A stretch of DNA of 64,000 nucleotides from positions 1 through 64,000 of the forward strand of contig CAMYOL010000076.1 of NCBI GenBank assembly GCA_947260005.1. Direction: 5' to 3'. A program made the position numbers and the translations under genes. The notes below the pieces were generated by a model. That model did not search any database. It worked only from the letters and a program-made list of their open reading frames with translations, and was not told where the DNA came from. The DNA is from an uncultured Ectothiorhodospiraceae bacterium. GTDB lineage: Bacteria; Pseudomonadota; Gammaproteobacteria; UBA6429; Thiohalophilaceae. Positions 35,227 through 45,185 of this stretch are shown piece by piece; within the stretch, counting starts at the first letter, position 1; every line of letters starts with the position of its first letter.

Positions 35227-35470
35227 AAATACACGCTAAGGATATCGTTTTTATACTTACATTATAGATCTAAGTCTAAACACTGACTACAAATATACTC
35301 CTCTAGCCACGATGTTTATGCATCAATCTGGGAAGGAAAAAGAGGTCGTGGACAGTGAGTTATCATATTGACTCTCCATTAAAAAGTAGAGGTAAAAGTA
35401 GTGCTATTGACGGCATTCACTTTGAAAGTAACGAGAGAATGGTATTTCCTTATGTCTCTATAGGATTGTC

Positions 35471-36034
35471 TCAATAATCTCTTCCGAACTCAATTTTCGG
35501 TTGTACCGGTTTTAGAAAGCTTGCTAGAAAAAGGAGATTTATATGCCAAATAAATCTTGCCCCAACCAATAAGCCATCGTTTACCATTTCGCAAGTTTTA
35601 TTATGTAAATATTTGAAACTCTGATTCATGAAGTTTTTAACCGCCTGCCCGGAATGTATATCAATCGAAAACAAATACATATCTTTCAAGACATGAACTG
35701 AGGGTGACTCTGGATTAATACCTTCACGCTTAAACACTGACTCGGTACCTGCCGAACTAGAAGGTAATGACCAGGTAACGTCAGGCGACGGAATATATAT
35801 TTTTAAATACTCCTTAAATAAAGGCATATTAAACATTTTAAGTTCATTAACTTCTTGATTAAACAAACAATTGGGTGTCCAAAGCAACATAAAATTATCA
35901 ATAAATCTAAATATATCATTGTTTCTACGTTCTAGATTTTTATATGGTCTAACGGCATCTCTTAACTGACAAAAATCATGAAAGACGTTTTTATGGACCT
36001 CTTTTACTCTTAATCTTGGACATTCGCTCGGCAT
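35471..36034 (-). CDS. unidentified protein, probably missing its 5' end
   Basis: The frame encodes 187 residues of protein-like sequence, including NDIFRFIDNFMLLWTPNCLF, YIPSPDVTWSLPSSSAGTES and ARFIWHINLLFLASFLKPV. The first dozen codons are the exact antisense of the conserved HSLGMHRR region of the adjacent desaturase, so the ATG at 36034 is not native. A truncated coding region was probably joined head-to-head to the truncated desaturase. I do not recognise the family. Confidence 0.4.
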   Translation of the reverse strand: MPSECPRLRVKEVHKNVFHDFCQLRDAVRPYKNLERRNNDIFRFIDNFMLLWTPNCLFNQEVNELKMFNMPLFKEYLKIYIPSPDVTWSLPSSSAGTESVFKREGINPESPSVHVLKDMYLFSIDIHSGQAVKNFMNQSFKYLHNKTCEMVNDGLLVGARFIWHINLLFLASFLKPVQPKIEFGRDY

Positions 36035-36734
36035 GCATCGGCGTTTTATTCATCAAAGCTATCAATGTCCCAAATGGTTGGAACATCTATTTGTCTATTT
36101 TGGAGTACTCGTGGGACTCGCTGGACCATTGGGCATGATGTTCACCCATGATTTACGTGACTGGGCACAACGACAAAATCGCTGCCATCCCTATTTTGGT
36201 CATAAGGCGCCTTTTTTCAAAGATGGGTTTTGGCAAATGCACTGTGATGTCATCCTGAATAAGCCTCCTTTATTTGCGCCAGAAAAAGAGATAGCCGAAA
36301 ACCGGTTTTATCAGTTTGTTGAAAAGACCTGGATGTGGCAGCAGTTACCGATCGCACTTTTGTTTTACTTAATTGGTGGTATTGACTGGGTAATTTGGGG
36401 TGTTTGTCTTCGTGTAGCAGTTTCTGTTACGGGCCATTGGCTCGTCGGTCACTTTGCTCATAATACCGGTCATCGTGAATGGCATGTTGAAGGCGCAGCT
36501 GTGCAGGGTTTCAATATTAAATTTCTCGGACTAATCAGCATGGGAGAATGCTGGCATAACAATCATCATGCCTTTCCTAATTCCGCATTACTGGGAATTC
36601 ATGATAATCAAGCCGATCCAGGTTGGTGGGTGTTACGGTTTTTTGAAAAAATCAATCTGGCATGGGCAATCAAACTTCCCAAAGACTTACCTGTCAGACC
36701 TGAGCTGATCGAGATTAAGAGTCATACTCTTTAA
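35982..36734 (+). pseudogene. 5'-truncated acyl-CoA (delta-9) desaturase
   Basis: Homology to membrane fatty-acid desaturases starts in mid-protein: LWTSFTLNLGHSLGMHRRFI with histidine box HSLGMH, then THDLRDWAQRQNRCHPYF, HWLVGHFAHNTGHREWH and WHNNHHAFPNSALLG (box HNNHH). Desaturases need an N-terminal membrane helix pair and all His boxes. Here the frame has stops at 35967 and 35979 and no homologous upstream part. The only ATG (36033) lies inside box I, so its first His would not be translated. The gene therefore appears inactive, cut near 35985. Confidence 0.7.
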
Positions 36735-37023
36735 AACCATTAAATTCATTTTAAATTGTTATAAAAACAAAAATCGGAAAATACCGCCATGTAACATCTT
36801 AATCCCTTATTAAAATGATAATCGTTCCCCATATTATTACCACTAAGACGATAGCATAGGGGCGTTTGCAATATTACAATTGACGATTTCACTCTTACAT
36901 ATTTAAAATATACGTCGATTACGATGCCGTTAAGTATCCAGGGTAGGACGGCAAACATTTGAAGTGCCATAACTGAATAATAACATTTATTATGAAGTCT
37001 TTAGGATGGGGACCGTGCTCAAT

Positions 37024-37914
37024 ATGCACAAAATATTGATGATAGCATTGATTCTGACAGGGATGATTGGCTGTGCCAGTACGAGTCCTGTTCGATTTGC
37101 GGCGATTGGAGACACACCTTATTATGAAAGTGAGAATGAGCTAGCACTCCTATCAGAAACACTTGAGTCAATTTCAAAAAACAACATCCCATTTATCATT
37201 CATGTTGGTGACATTTTCCGGGGCTGGACACCTTGCTCTCCTGATCTATATAAATACAGAGCGGAGATTTTTAAAAAATCTCCCGTTCCACTTATAATTA
37301 CAATTGGTGACAACGAATTTAATGACTGTTTCGAACCCGAAGAGGCGCAAGCTTACTTTAGAGAGATCATACTCGGTACCCCACCTATTAATCAGATCTT
37401 AAAAGGTTATGACAATGATAAAGATTCAGTTCACATCACACGCCAGGTTGAGATGATAGAAAATTCGATCTGGAGTGCTAACAAAATTGATTTTATTATG
37501 TTTGTCCTACCTGATCTGCCGGGAAATTACCCGCTTAGTCCCGAACAGATATCGACCATCTTAGATGCGAACACCAAATTTATCCGGGATGGTTTTATAA
37601 AAGCGAAACACAATAAACGAGATGCCATGGTTCTAGTGACACACTCTGAGCCCGCCCTGTGTCGAGTACAAGGATGTAAACGCTTTAATTCGATGATCGA
37701 AAAAGAAATTAAATCTTTTGATAAACCCGTATTGCTGATTAACGGAAGCAACCACAGCCGTACCTTCGTGGATGGTGGGTATCAGGATATATCAAACTGG
37801 TGGCACCTGCGTCCCGGTAACACTCCAGAAGAACATTGGCCAGAAATATCGTTCTCATCGAAAACAAAACGATTTTCTGTTAAATGGATAATGGGACCCG
37901 CAGCGGAAGAATAA
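37024..37914 (+). CDS. metallophosphoesterase-like lipoprotein
   Basis: The 296-residue protein has a lipoprotein signal (GMIGC, about Cys 17), then calcineurin-like motifs: RFAAIGDTPYYESE (D for metal), FIIHVGDIFRGW (GD), TIGDNEFNDC (GDN.F.D, as in GDNE) and VLVTHSEPA. It probably hydrolyses phosphoesters in the periplasm or at the membrane. The start at 37024 is preferred for the signal peptide; an ATG at 37006 is in frame. It is a single gene with AT-rich surroundings. Confidence 0.78.
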   Translation: MHKILMIALILTGMIGCASTSPVRFAAIGDTPYYESENELALLSETLESISKNNIPFIIHVGDIFRGWTPCSPDLYKYRAEIFKKSPVPLIITIGDNEFNDCFEPEEAQAYFREIILGTPPINQILKGYDNDKDSVHITRQVEMIENSIWSANKIDFIMFVLPDLPGNYPLSPEQISTILDANTKFIRDGFIKAKHNKRDAMVLVTHSEPALCRVQGCKRFNSMIEKEIKSFDKPVLLINGSNHSRTFVDGGYQDISNWWHLRPGNTPEEHWPEISFSSKTKRFSVKWIMGPAAEE

Positions 37915-37964
37915 CACGATACGTTTTAGAATGTTCGCATCGCAGTGATGAGTTTATATCTTGA

Positions 37965-39482
37965 TTAAGTAGGTGGGAAATTTTGCATCGCATCCTCAAT
38001 ACCCGCATTTGCTTCGTCCTGGCTCATCAAAGGTCCACTCAGGACCGTCTGACCAGTCATTCGCCATATCGGTTTATTTGACTTAGTATCAACAATCGTC
38101 ACAACCAACGTTGCTTCGTGTTCAGTATCAACAGGAACATTGTTTAGAGGATCATTGCTGTCATCCATAGGGGTTAAACTCAATCCATCTTTGGTTTTCA
38201 AACCCAAGACATACTGAACATCGATATCGGCATAGGCATGATTCAATTGAAAACCTTTTTTCTTAAATGCAAAGGTCAATGCCGTACTTAATAACGCTTC
38301 CATATCACCCCGACGTTCTTTACTAACTTTTAGTGGTGTGATCTTGAAAGATTGATAATTCTCAAAACGGACCGTTTTATCAAAACCAACCTGTTTTTTT
38401 AATGCGGTGCGCTGACTTGGGCTGTTTTGTTCGAGCTTTAATTTAACAGTTAAATTATTCCGGGAGTCGGCTAAACGTAATGCTTCCTGATCAGCAATCT
38501 TACCGGCTTTATAGGCTTCATAAAGGGCATCATCAAAGGTTTTTCCGATACGACCAGAGGTCTGCCCCATCGCCTCTTTAATCTTATCTAAATCACCTTT
38601 TAAGATTAGTTCGGCAATATAAGGTGTCTTAATCATGACCTCTACAATGGCGACACGCTTGCCACTAAGCCCGGCGGCAAGTCGTTGTGACACAATAGCA
38701 TTCAAGTGCATGGACATATCCATAAATAGTTGTTTATGTGTCGCCTGCGGAAAAAAATTAATGACCCGATCCAGTGCCTGGTTGGCGTTGTTAGCATGTA
38801 AGGTCGCCAGACATAGATGCCCGGTTTCAGCATAAGCAAGAGCATGTTTCATGGTATCCATATCCCGGATCTCACCAATCATTATTACATCAGGCGCTTC
38901 ACGAAGCGCGTTTTTTAATGCGTTTTCATAAGACAACGTATCTAAACCAATTTCACGTTGATTAACTAATGATTTTTTGTGATGGTGAATAAATTCAATT
39001 GGATCTTCTATCGTTAAGATATGTCCTGGCTGGCTGGTATTACGATAATCAATCATCGAAGCAAGTGATGTCGATTTACCTGTACCAGTACCACCGACCA
39101 TGAGTATTAACCCGCGCTCTTCCATAATTAGTTCACGTAACGATTCCGGTAAACCTAATTGCTCAATAGAAGGAATCTCACTTTTTACATATCGTGCAAC
39201 CAGAGCGGGATCTCCACGCTGCTTAAATAAATTGATACGAAAGCGACCGATATTATTCAGGTAGATACCGAAATTCAATTCCAGCTCTTTCTCGAAAGCT
39301 TTTGATTGTTCGTCGTTTACCAGTGAATAAGCTAATTGATAAGCGATTTCCGGAGTAACCACATCTTTACCCAAAGACATGGGTTTGCCTTCAATTTTGA
39401 TGACCGGGGGAGCACCGACCGAGATATAGAGATCTGATGCTTGATGTTCAACCATTTTTGCTAACAGTTGCGTAAGATCCAT
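37965..39482 (-). CDS. PilT/PilU-like retraction ATPase fused to a DUF4136-like domain
   Basis: Residues 1-350 are a secretion-superfamily ATPase: Walker A GGTGTGKST near 131, HILTIEDPIEFIHHHKKSLV (Asp box), VIMIGEIRDMDTM (Walker B), and LATLHANNANQALDRVINFF (His box). The ATPase is of the PilU type that drives type IV pilus retraction. The last 140 residues do not belong to PilU. They read FDKTVRFENYQSFKI, VQYVLGLKTK, TLVVTIVDTKSNKPIWRMTG and AMQNFPP, the pattern of DUF4136, which is normally the whole of a periplasmic lipoprotein. No stop or frameshift separates the two. Confidence 0.88.
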   Translation of the reverse strand: MDLTQLLAKMVEHQASDLYISVGAPPVIKIEGKPMSLGKDVVTPEIAYQLAYSLVNDEQSKAFEKELELNFGIYLNNIGRFRINLFKQRGDPALVARYVKSEIPSIEQLGLPESLRELIMEERGLILMVGGTGTGKSTSLASMIDYRNTSQPGHILTIEDPIEFIHHHKKSLVNQREIGLDTLSYENALKNALREAPDVIMIGEIRDMDTMKHALAYAETGHLCLATLHANNANQALDRVINFFPQATHKQLFMDMSMHLNAIVSQRLAAGLSGKRVAIVEVMIKTPYIAELILKGDLDKIKEAMGQTSGRIGKTFDDALYEAYKAGKIADQEALRLADSRNNLTVKLKLEQNSPSQRTALKKQVGFDKTVRFENYQSFKITPLKVSKERRGDMEALLSTALTFAFKKKGFQLNHAYADIDVQYVLGLKTKDGLSLTPMDDSNDPLNNVPVDTEHEATLVVTIVDTKSNKPIWRMTGQTVLSGPLMSQDEANAGIEDAMQNFPPT

Positions 39483-39861
39483 ATTTCCCCTCCTGGTATG
39501 CTCAGTATTATTTTATATTACTAATATATCAAGGTCTTATCTGGCTAATATAACTGAGTATTGGAAAATATAATAGAGACAAATACTTAATTTACCTGGT
39601 AATACATGTTAATAATGCAAGCTACTAATATTTCAGGTCAGAATTCGCTTAGTTCGATATACGCAGTTAACTTAATTAGATTTTTGATACAGAATCATAA
39701 AAGTAGAATAGATTTATTGATCAGCATTCTATGCAATCTATAATATATTAGAAACTAAGTGAGCAGAACCTGTAGAACAATTTTAGCAAATACTTGATGA
39801 AATATAACAGTTTTCTAAGGAGAACCCCAAGAGTTCTAAACGATCTCTAGTAATGTTTTTC

Positions 39862-39982
39862 TTATTCCTTTCCTGCCTAAATCATTAATTTTACATTTAA
39901 ATTTAATCTCTACTTTTGCCCAAAATGCATCCTCGTTATTTTACTCACTTCGACATCTTTTGTTGCTGTTTCACCTGTTACT
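39862..39982 (-). pseudogene. decayed second copy of the lipoprotein gene tail at 13.3 kb
   Basis: On the minus strand one frame gives VTGETATKDVEVSK, and after a one-base shift NNEDAFWAKVEIKFKCKIND and LGRKG. The intact lipoprotein ends ETEVSKDDWDELWPKVEKKL then KRKIREWAEKE. The alignment covers about 40 residues with one frameshift, and the DNA also aligns. No upstream part of the gene remains in the 579-base gap 39483-40061, which otherwise holds nothing recognisable. Confidence 0.65.
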
Positions 39983-40061
39983 CCTTATTAAACTACTGTC
40001 TAATATTTGGAATATCTGTTATACAGGTATATAGGGTGAGATATACCCTAATCAAAAATAT

Positions 40062-40865
40062 TTAGTGACGAATACCAGATAAGGTTTTTTTGAATATCGC
40101 ATCATAGGTTCCATCTTTTTTCATTTCATGTAGTACGCGGGTTATATCCGCAGCAATTACCTCGTGTCTTTTGTGGACGTAGAGAAAATTTGGTTTGGTT
40201 ATAAGTGGTGGCTCATTTGTATAGAGATCAAGTCCAAGTTCTTTAAACTTCCATGTACCCATAACCCGATCAAGGATCACTACATCTATGCGACCTTTGT
40301 CAAGCAATTCTAGAAGTTGTCCAAAATCATTAACTTTTACTAATGATTTTGGTTCTCCAATATTTTGTTCCACTATTTTCCATCCATTAATAATACCAAC
40401 GTTATATGATTTTAAACTGCTCCAGTCTTTTATTTTAATTTCTGGATCTTTTGTATAAGCCATATATTCGAAGTCGAAGACTTTTACTTTCACTCGAATA
40501 AGATCTTGTTGTGTTTCTTCAATTGCTGCAGCTCGCGGTACGGTACCATCAACTGTACCATTATTTGTGAACACGATTGCACGCTGTGCTGGAAGATGGA
40601 TTAAATTGTAATGGAGGTTCAGGCGTTTGAACATTTCGTCAATCATGACATTAAACAAACCCGTTCCATCATTAAAATATAGAGGGGCACCAACCGAGGT
40701 CGACATGATAAAGGCTTTTTCCTCGGCGTAAGTATGTACAGGCATAAAAAGTCCAGATGCCATTAATAATATCAGTGACCATTTTTTATATATTGGAATT
40801 ATGTGGGGCCTAAACGTAGGACGTGTACGAAGAATTTTGCTCATGCTGGACAATTTAGCCTTCAT
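40062..40865 (-). CDS. periplasmic amino-acid-type substrate-binding protein
   Basis: The 267-residue protein has a signal peptide (ending THTYAEE in effect, near residue 48) and a type-3 periplasmic-binding fold: MSTSVGAPLYFNDGTGLFNV, the DLIRVKVKVFDFEYMAYTKD hinge, and FGQLLELLDKGRIDVVILDR near residues 190-209. No permease or ATPase gene is adjacent, so it may be a receptor rather than a transporter part. It is divergent from a GGDEF-EAL protein 74 bases away, a pairing often seen where the binding protein senses a ligand for the membrane enzyme. Start 40865 or 40844. Confidence 0.8.
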   Translation of the reverse strand: MKAKLSSMSKILRTRPTFRPHIIPIYKKWSLILLMASGLFMPVHTYAEEKAFIMSTSVGAPLYFNDGTGLFNVMIDEMFKRLNLHYNLIHLPAQRAIVFTNNGTVDGTVPRAAAIEETQQDLIRVKVKVFDFEYMAYTKDPEIKIKDWSSLKSYNVGIINGWKIVEQNIGEPKSLVKVNDFGQLLELLDKGRIDVVILDRVMGTWKFKELGLDLYTNEPPLITKPNFLYVHKRHEVIAADITRVLHEMKKDGTYDAIFKKTLSGIRH

Positions 40866-40939
40866 TGCAGAAATTACAAGTGTCTGATTAAATATATTCG
40901 TGTTTAGAATTTCTGTAAATTTACTATACTCTACAAATT

Positions 40940-42973
40940 ATGCGGATGTTTACCTCATTCCTGAAGAGTAAGATCGCCAGACGGTTGGTCATCTATATTC
41001 TTTTATTCAGCTCAATGGTGACTGTGATATTGACAGCCATCCAATTGATGCAGGAATACCGTTACGACGTTTCACTAATTGAATCACGATTCAAACAAAT
41101 TGAGGAAACCAATAAAGCGGTTATCGAAGAAAATCTCTGGTTGATTGATATGCAATCTATTGCCTTAATATTTGAAGGTATTCTTCGTGACCGTGATTTT
41201 GAGTATCTGGAAATTATAGATGAAAAAGAACAAATTCTGATCGCAAAAGGTAGTATACCGGAAGGTCATATACGACAAACAAATATTAATCTTTCCTACG
41301 AGAAAAATGGAACAACCTATCCATTAGGTAGACTGAAAGTAGTGGCGACTCTTGAACATGTCTATCAACATCTTTTTGATACTGTTCTGATAATTTTGTT
41401 TAATCAAGCAGTTAAAACTTTTCTAGTATCATTGTTTATCATCGCCATTGTGTGGAAGCTTATCACTCGCCATCTAAACAGTATTAGTGATTATGTTGTT
41501 AATCTTGATCTCGGTGAAAGTCCAAAGGAATTTAAGTTAGACCGTTTTGAAGACCGTTGGTCTAAAGATGATGAACTAAACCGGGTAGTGGATTCTCTTA
41601 ATATGATGAGAAAAGAATTATACCAGTCATATCGGGATATCGAGCATCAATCAACTCATGATCACCTGACTGGCTTACCAAACCGTCATCTACTTGAGCA
41701 GCGTCTTAAATATGAGTTATTACAAAGCAGTCGCCGTAAACGCTATGGGGCACTGTTATTCCTTGATCTCGATAATTTTAAATTATTGAATGACTCATTA
41801 GGTCATGTCGTAGGCGATGAAGTGTTATGTCAGGTCGCGCATCGTTTCGAAGTGGTTGTACGCAAAGGCGATACTTTAAGCCGTGTTGGTGGTGACGAGT
41901 TTTTAGTCCTGCTGACTATGTTGTCATCTGACAGTAGTAGGGCGGCCCAGGAGGCATACGACATTGCACAGAAATTACGCCAGCAATTGAATATGGAAAT
42001 TAATATTGGCAGCCACCAATACAGGGTGACAGTGAGCATCGGTATTGAGCTTTTTCTGGATGAGCCGGAAAATTTCGAGACGATCCTGAAACATGCAGAT
42101 AATGCCATGTATCAGGCAAAAGCAGATGGTCGTAATACAATTCGTATGTACCATTCCAAAATGCAGGAGGCAGCAGATAATCGCCTGGCAACTGAGCGTA
42201 ACCTGATTGGAGCAATCAATAAACATGAGTTTGAACTTTATTACCAACCAAAGGTTGACCTGAACAGACAGATTGTCTCTGCTGAAGCGCTGATCCGCTG
42301 GGTTGAACCAGGTGGAGAAGTGATATCACCCATCACTTTCATTAATATATCGGAGGAATCAGGTCTGATTATACCTATAGGCGAAGAGGTATTCAGAATG
42401 GCATTTCAGTACGTAGCAGATAATTTCAGTTTATTGAATCGTGCAGGATTAAGTGATTTCGCTATCAATGTATCACCACGCCAGTTTTCCGATGTGGATT
42501 TCATTAAAACCATCATTTCTGAAATAAGTAAGTCAGGACTTGAACCAAGTTTATTCACCCTGGAGATTACTGAAGAGGCAATGGTGAGAAATATTGATGA
42601 TACCATCGAGGTTATGAATATATTGAAACGTCAGGGATTCAATCTTTCTATTGATGATTTTGGAACCGGATATTCTTCGTTACGCTATCTCAAAGATTTC
42701 CCGTTGAACGAGTTGAAAATAGATCAGTCTTTTGTTAACACGATTACCGAAAATAGTGAGGACGAGGCAATCGTTTCTTCGATTATTCTCATGGCAAAGA
42801 ATCTTGATCTTGATGTTATAGCTGAAGGAGTTGAAACCGAACAGCAATTTGATCTACTAAAGAAAAACGGTTGCGAACTTTTCCAGGGATACTTGTTCTC
42901 AAAACCAGTAAATCACATCGACTTTTTACAGTTACTCGAAAAACAAATTAGATCGAAGATTCATTCAGTTTGA
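40940..42973 (+). CDS. membrane GGDEF-EAL protein (c-di-GMP synthesis/degradation)
   Basis: The 677-residue protein has a membrane segment at about 12-33, a periplasmic sensor region to about 145, a second segment at 146-170 and then a HAMP-like link. The GGDEF domain (STHDHLTGLPNRHLLEQRL) has an intact VGGDEF site near residue 317. The EAL domain has SAEALIRWVEPGG near 448 and IDDFGTGYSSLRYLKDFPLN near 570, so both activities could be functional. The sensor region probably reads a periplasmic signal, perhaps through the binding protein encoded divergently 74 bases away. Confidence 0.9.
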   Translation: MRMFTSFLKSKIARRLVIYILLFSSMVTVILTAIQLMQEYRYDVSLIESRFKQIEETNKAVIEENLWLIDMQSIALIFEGILRDRDFEYLEIIDEKEQILIAKGSIPEGHIRQTNINLSYEKNGTTYPLGRLKVVATLEHVYQHLFDTVLIILFNQAVKTFLVSLFIIAIVWKLITRHLNSISDYVVNLDLGESPKEFKLDRFEDRWSKDDELNRVVDSLNMMRKELYQSYRDIEHQSTHDHLTGLPNRHLLEQRLKYELLQSSRRKRYGALLFLDLDNFKLLNDSLGHVVGDEVLCQVAHRFEVVVRKGDTLSRVGGDEFLVLLTMLSSDSSRAAQEAYDIAQKLRQQLNMEINIGSHQYRVTVSIGIELFLDEPENFETILKHADNAMYQAKADGRNTIRMYHSKMQEAADNRLATERNLIGAINKHEFELYYQPKVDLNRQIVSAEALIRWVEPGGEVISPITFINISEESGLIIPIGEEVFRMAFQYVADNFSLLNRAGLSDFAINVSPRQFSDVDFIKTIISEISKSGLEPSLFTLEITEEAMVRNIDDTIEVMNILKRQGFNLSIDDFGTGYSSLRYLKDFPLNELKIDQSFVNTITENSEDEAIVSSIILMAKNLDLDVIAEGVETEQQFDLLKKNGCELFQGYLFSKPVNHIDFLQLLEKQIRSKIHSV

Positions 42974-43025
42974 TATAGAGTGATTAGGGTCGGAGTAAAT
43001 ATAGCACTATATTTCAAAAGAGTTT

Positions 43026-44297
43026 TTACTCTACCCCGGTCGATGTCATCGATTTCGATTTAAAATGTACAAGCATCAATGTTGCCAACATACCCATGAC
43101 TGAAAAAAGTGTCAGCATTAAGAAAAAGTGCTGATGACCTGCCGCACCGGGGGAAGCATCAAGAATACGCCCTGCGATCGAGGCGAAAAATATATCGGGG
43201 GTAAAACCAATAACCGAAACCAGACCCACGGCCGTCCCCGTTACATGGCTGGCAATTTTTGTTTCCTCAATTAACGCAAAATACACACCACGTATGCCGT
43301 ATACAGCAACAAAGGTCACCAATATAGTTGCATAAATAAGGTCAACGCCATAGCTTGAAGGTAAGGTAAAACTTAACGCACAATAACTCGCAATTAAGAC
43401 AATAAACATAATCATAATCACTCGGCTTGCGATAAATCGATCGACAATGTACCCGGTTGCGACAGCGGCGATGGGCCGCAAATAAGCGGCCATAGAAGTA
43501 AATTGAGCCGACTCCACTTCATTCATAGCTAATACATCACGGGCATACAACGCATAATTATCGAGGCCTTTGTACCCGCTATAAGCACAAATAATGATAA
43601 TAGCTTGCAACCAAACGACTCGTTGTTGCATAACACTTTTTATATCGACAAAGACCCGTTGGCGAGCGTCTGAATTGGTGTTATGCGATTCAGGAATAAT
43701 CCACCATACGAGTAATGCCGCGAATAAAGTCATAAAGGTATAAAAATATATCACTGACTGGATGGCATGTTGTCGTTGTAATAGTGTTAATTGAGCTATA
43801 TCCACCGGTAAAAAATAACTTAATAACCATACGGCAACTGAAGCAGTACCGGCCGCCACTAAACCACGACCGCCATCGAGTATGCCAAACGCACGCCCTT
43901 GTTTATGTTTACCGCCCCACTCTCGTGTCGTTTTAATCATGGCAGCCCAAAAAAGTAATATAGAGGTTAATCCCCAATAGCCAAATAGGACCGCAAGACC
44001 AAACCCACCGGGAATTTGCGCTAGATACAAACCACCGATGGCAGTGGCCACTAACGAGGTAGTCATTAACTTTCTAGCCGAAAAATGATCGGCAATGGCG
44101 CCACCAGGAAAATACGCCAACATGGCAATGATTCCATAAATAGCAAACACATCACCTAGCTCAGCATTATTCAGGTCAAACACGTCCAGTACCGTGGGTC
44201 GAAAAAATCGAGCGACATGAAAAGGCAAACTAAAAATCATTTCCCCCGAAAAAACCAGGCAAAAAATAATGAGCCATTGAGAATTATTTTTCTTCAT
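43026..44297 (-). CDS. MFS transporter (anion/organophosphate-like)
   Basis: The 423-residue protein has about 12 membrane segments. The loop AYFPGGAIADHFSARKLMTT after helix 2 is the MFS motif G-x-x-x-D-(R/H)-x-x-R-R variant, and DGGRGLVAAGTASVAVWLL starts helix 5. The general form suits the OPA/UhpC-GlpT branch. Substrate unknown. It ends close to the GGDEF-EAL gene in a convergent arrangement, and no co-transcribed enzyme helps assign it. Confidence 0.82.
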   Translation of the reverse strand: MKKNNSQWLIIFCLVFSGEMIFSLPFHVARFFRPTVLDVFDLNNAELGDVFAIYGIIAMLAYFPGGAIADHFSARKLMTTSLVATAIGGLYLAQIPGGFGLAVLFGYWGLTSILLFWAAMIKTTREWGGKHKQGRAFGILDGGRGLVAAGTASVAVWLLSYFLPVDIAQLTLLQRQHAIQSVIYFYTFMTLFAALLVWWIIPESHNTNSDARQRVFVDIKSVMQQRVVWLQAIIIICAYSGYKGLDNYALYARDVLAMNEVESAQFTSMAAYLRPIAAVATGYIVDRFIASRVIMIMFIVLIASYCALSFTLPSSYGVDLIYATILVTFVAVYGIRGVYFALIEETKIASHVTGTAVGLVSVIGFTPDIFFASIAGRILDASPGAAGHQHFFLMLTLFSVMGMLATLMLVHFKSKSMTSTGVE

Positions 44298-44564
44298 CTT
44301 GGTGAGTGTTAAAAAGGATATATAGCGGCAGATAAAAAAATTAAATATTCCGCATTCATCACAATTCCTTTATTCCCCTTTATCCATTAATAATGTAACC
44401 AGTTCTTACATTAATACACAGCAATTAAATATGTGGTCTTTCAAGACCTGACTCTATTACTCCGTTATCATTTTATTCCTGGAATAGGCATTGAATGATA
44501 CCTCTTTCTGCTTTCTTATCCACTGCATCAATTGATTTCCCAGATCCAATCCCATATAGATTAG

Positions 44565-45149
44565 TTAATCCACAAACGTTCGCTTTAACAGCCTTTTCAT
44601 CCAGCTAATATATTGTTCCGTTGTCCAGCCGCTTTCAATCGTCAATTGTTCCCAGTTATTAATCGAGATCAGGGTCATAAACATATCGGTGGCTTCTTTT
44701 GGCGACCACCCTTTTATCAGTTTGCCTTCGCGCTTGAGTGTGTCAATGGTTACCTGGCAAACATCACGTAAACAATTCATACTGTTCGTCCACGCAGCGG
44801 CCATCGCTTCATCCGTATCACGTGACATCAACATCGGCTTGGCCAAACTGTAAATCTCTGGAATATAGTTACCCCAAATATCGACACACGCTTCCAGAAG
44901 CTCGATACCAGTCTTTGCTGAATTGAATAGATTAAGCCGTTCATTGAGTCCTTTGACCTCATCGACATAATTCATGGTCGCGATCATCAATTCGGTTCTT
45001 GAGGCAAAATGGAGATAAACCGCCTGCCGAGAAATGCCCGCCGCTTTGGCAATATCACTCATGTTAACGCCCTGTCCCTGGTGCTGTTCCAGCAATTGCC
45101 AGGTCGCTTGCAGAATACGGGTTTTAGTACTGATTTCTTCACTTGACAT
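44565..45149 (-). CDS. TetR-family transcriptional regulator
   Basis: The 194-residue protein begins with the TetR DNA-binding domain: TKTRILQATWQLLEQHQGQG, then NMSDIAKAAGISRQAVYLHF (helix-turn-helix, about residues 28-47) and ASRTELMIA. The C-terminal ligand domain is divergent, as is usual. It is divergent from an SDR-like/DUF1330 operon with a perfect dyad between them, so it most likely represses both directions and releases on a small molecule. Confidence 0.92.
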   Translation of the reverse strand: MSSEEISTKTRILQATWQLLEQHQGQGVNMSDIAKAAGISRQAVYLHFASRTELMIATMNYVDEVKGLNERLNLFNSAKTGIELLEACVDIWGNYIPEIYSLAKPMLMSRDTDEAMAAAWTNSMNCLRDVCQVTIDTLKREGKLIKGWSPKEATDMFMTLISINNWEQLTIESGWTTEQYISWMKRLLKRTFVD

Positions 45150-45185
45150 GCTGTAAAGCGTAACCTAAGCTTTACATACTGTCAA

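Noticed and set aside
36746-36970. 74-codon minus-strand frame between the desaturase and phosphoesterase genes
   Set aside because: AT-rich gap with no ribosome-binding site and no protein-like pattern.
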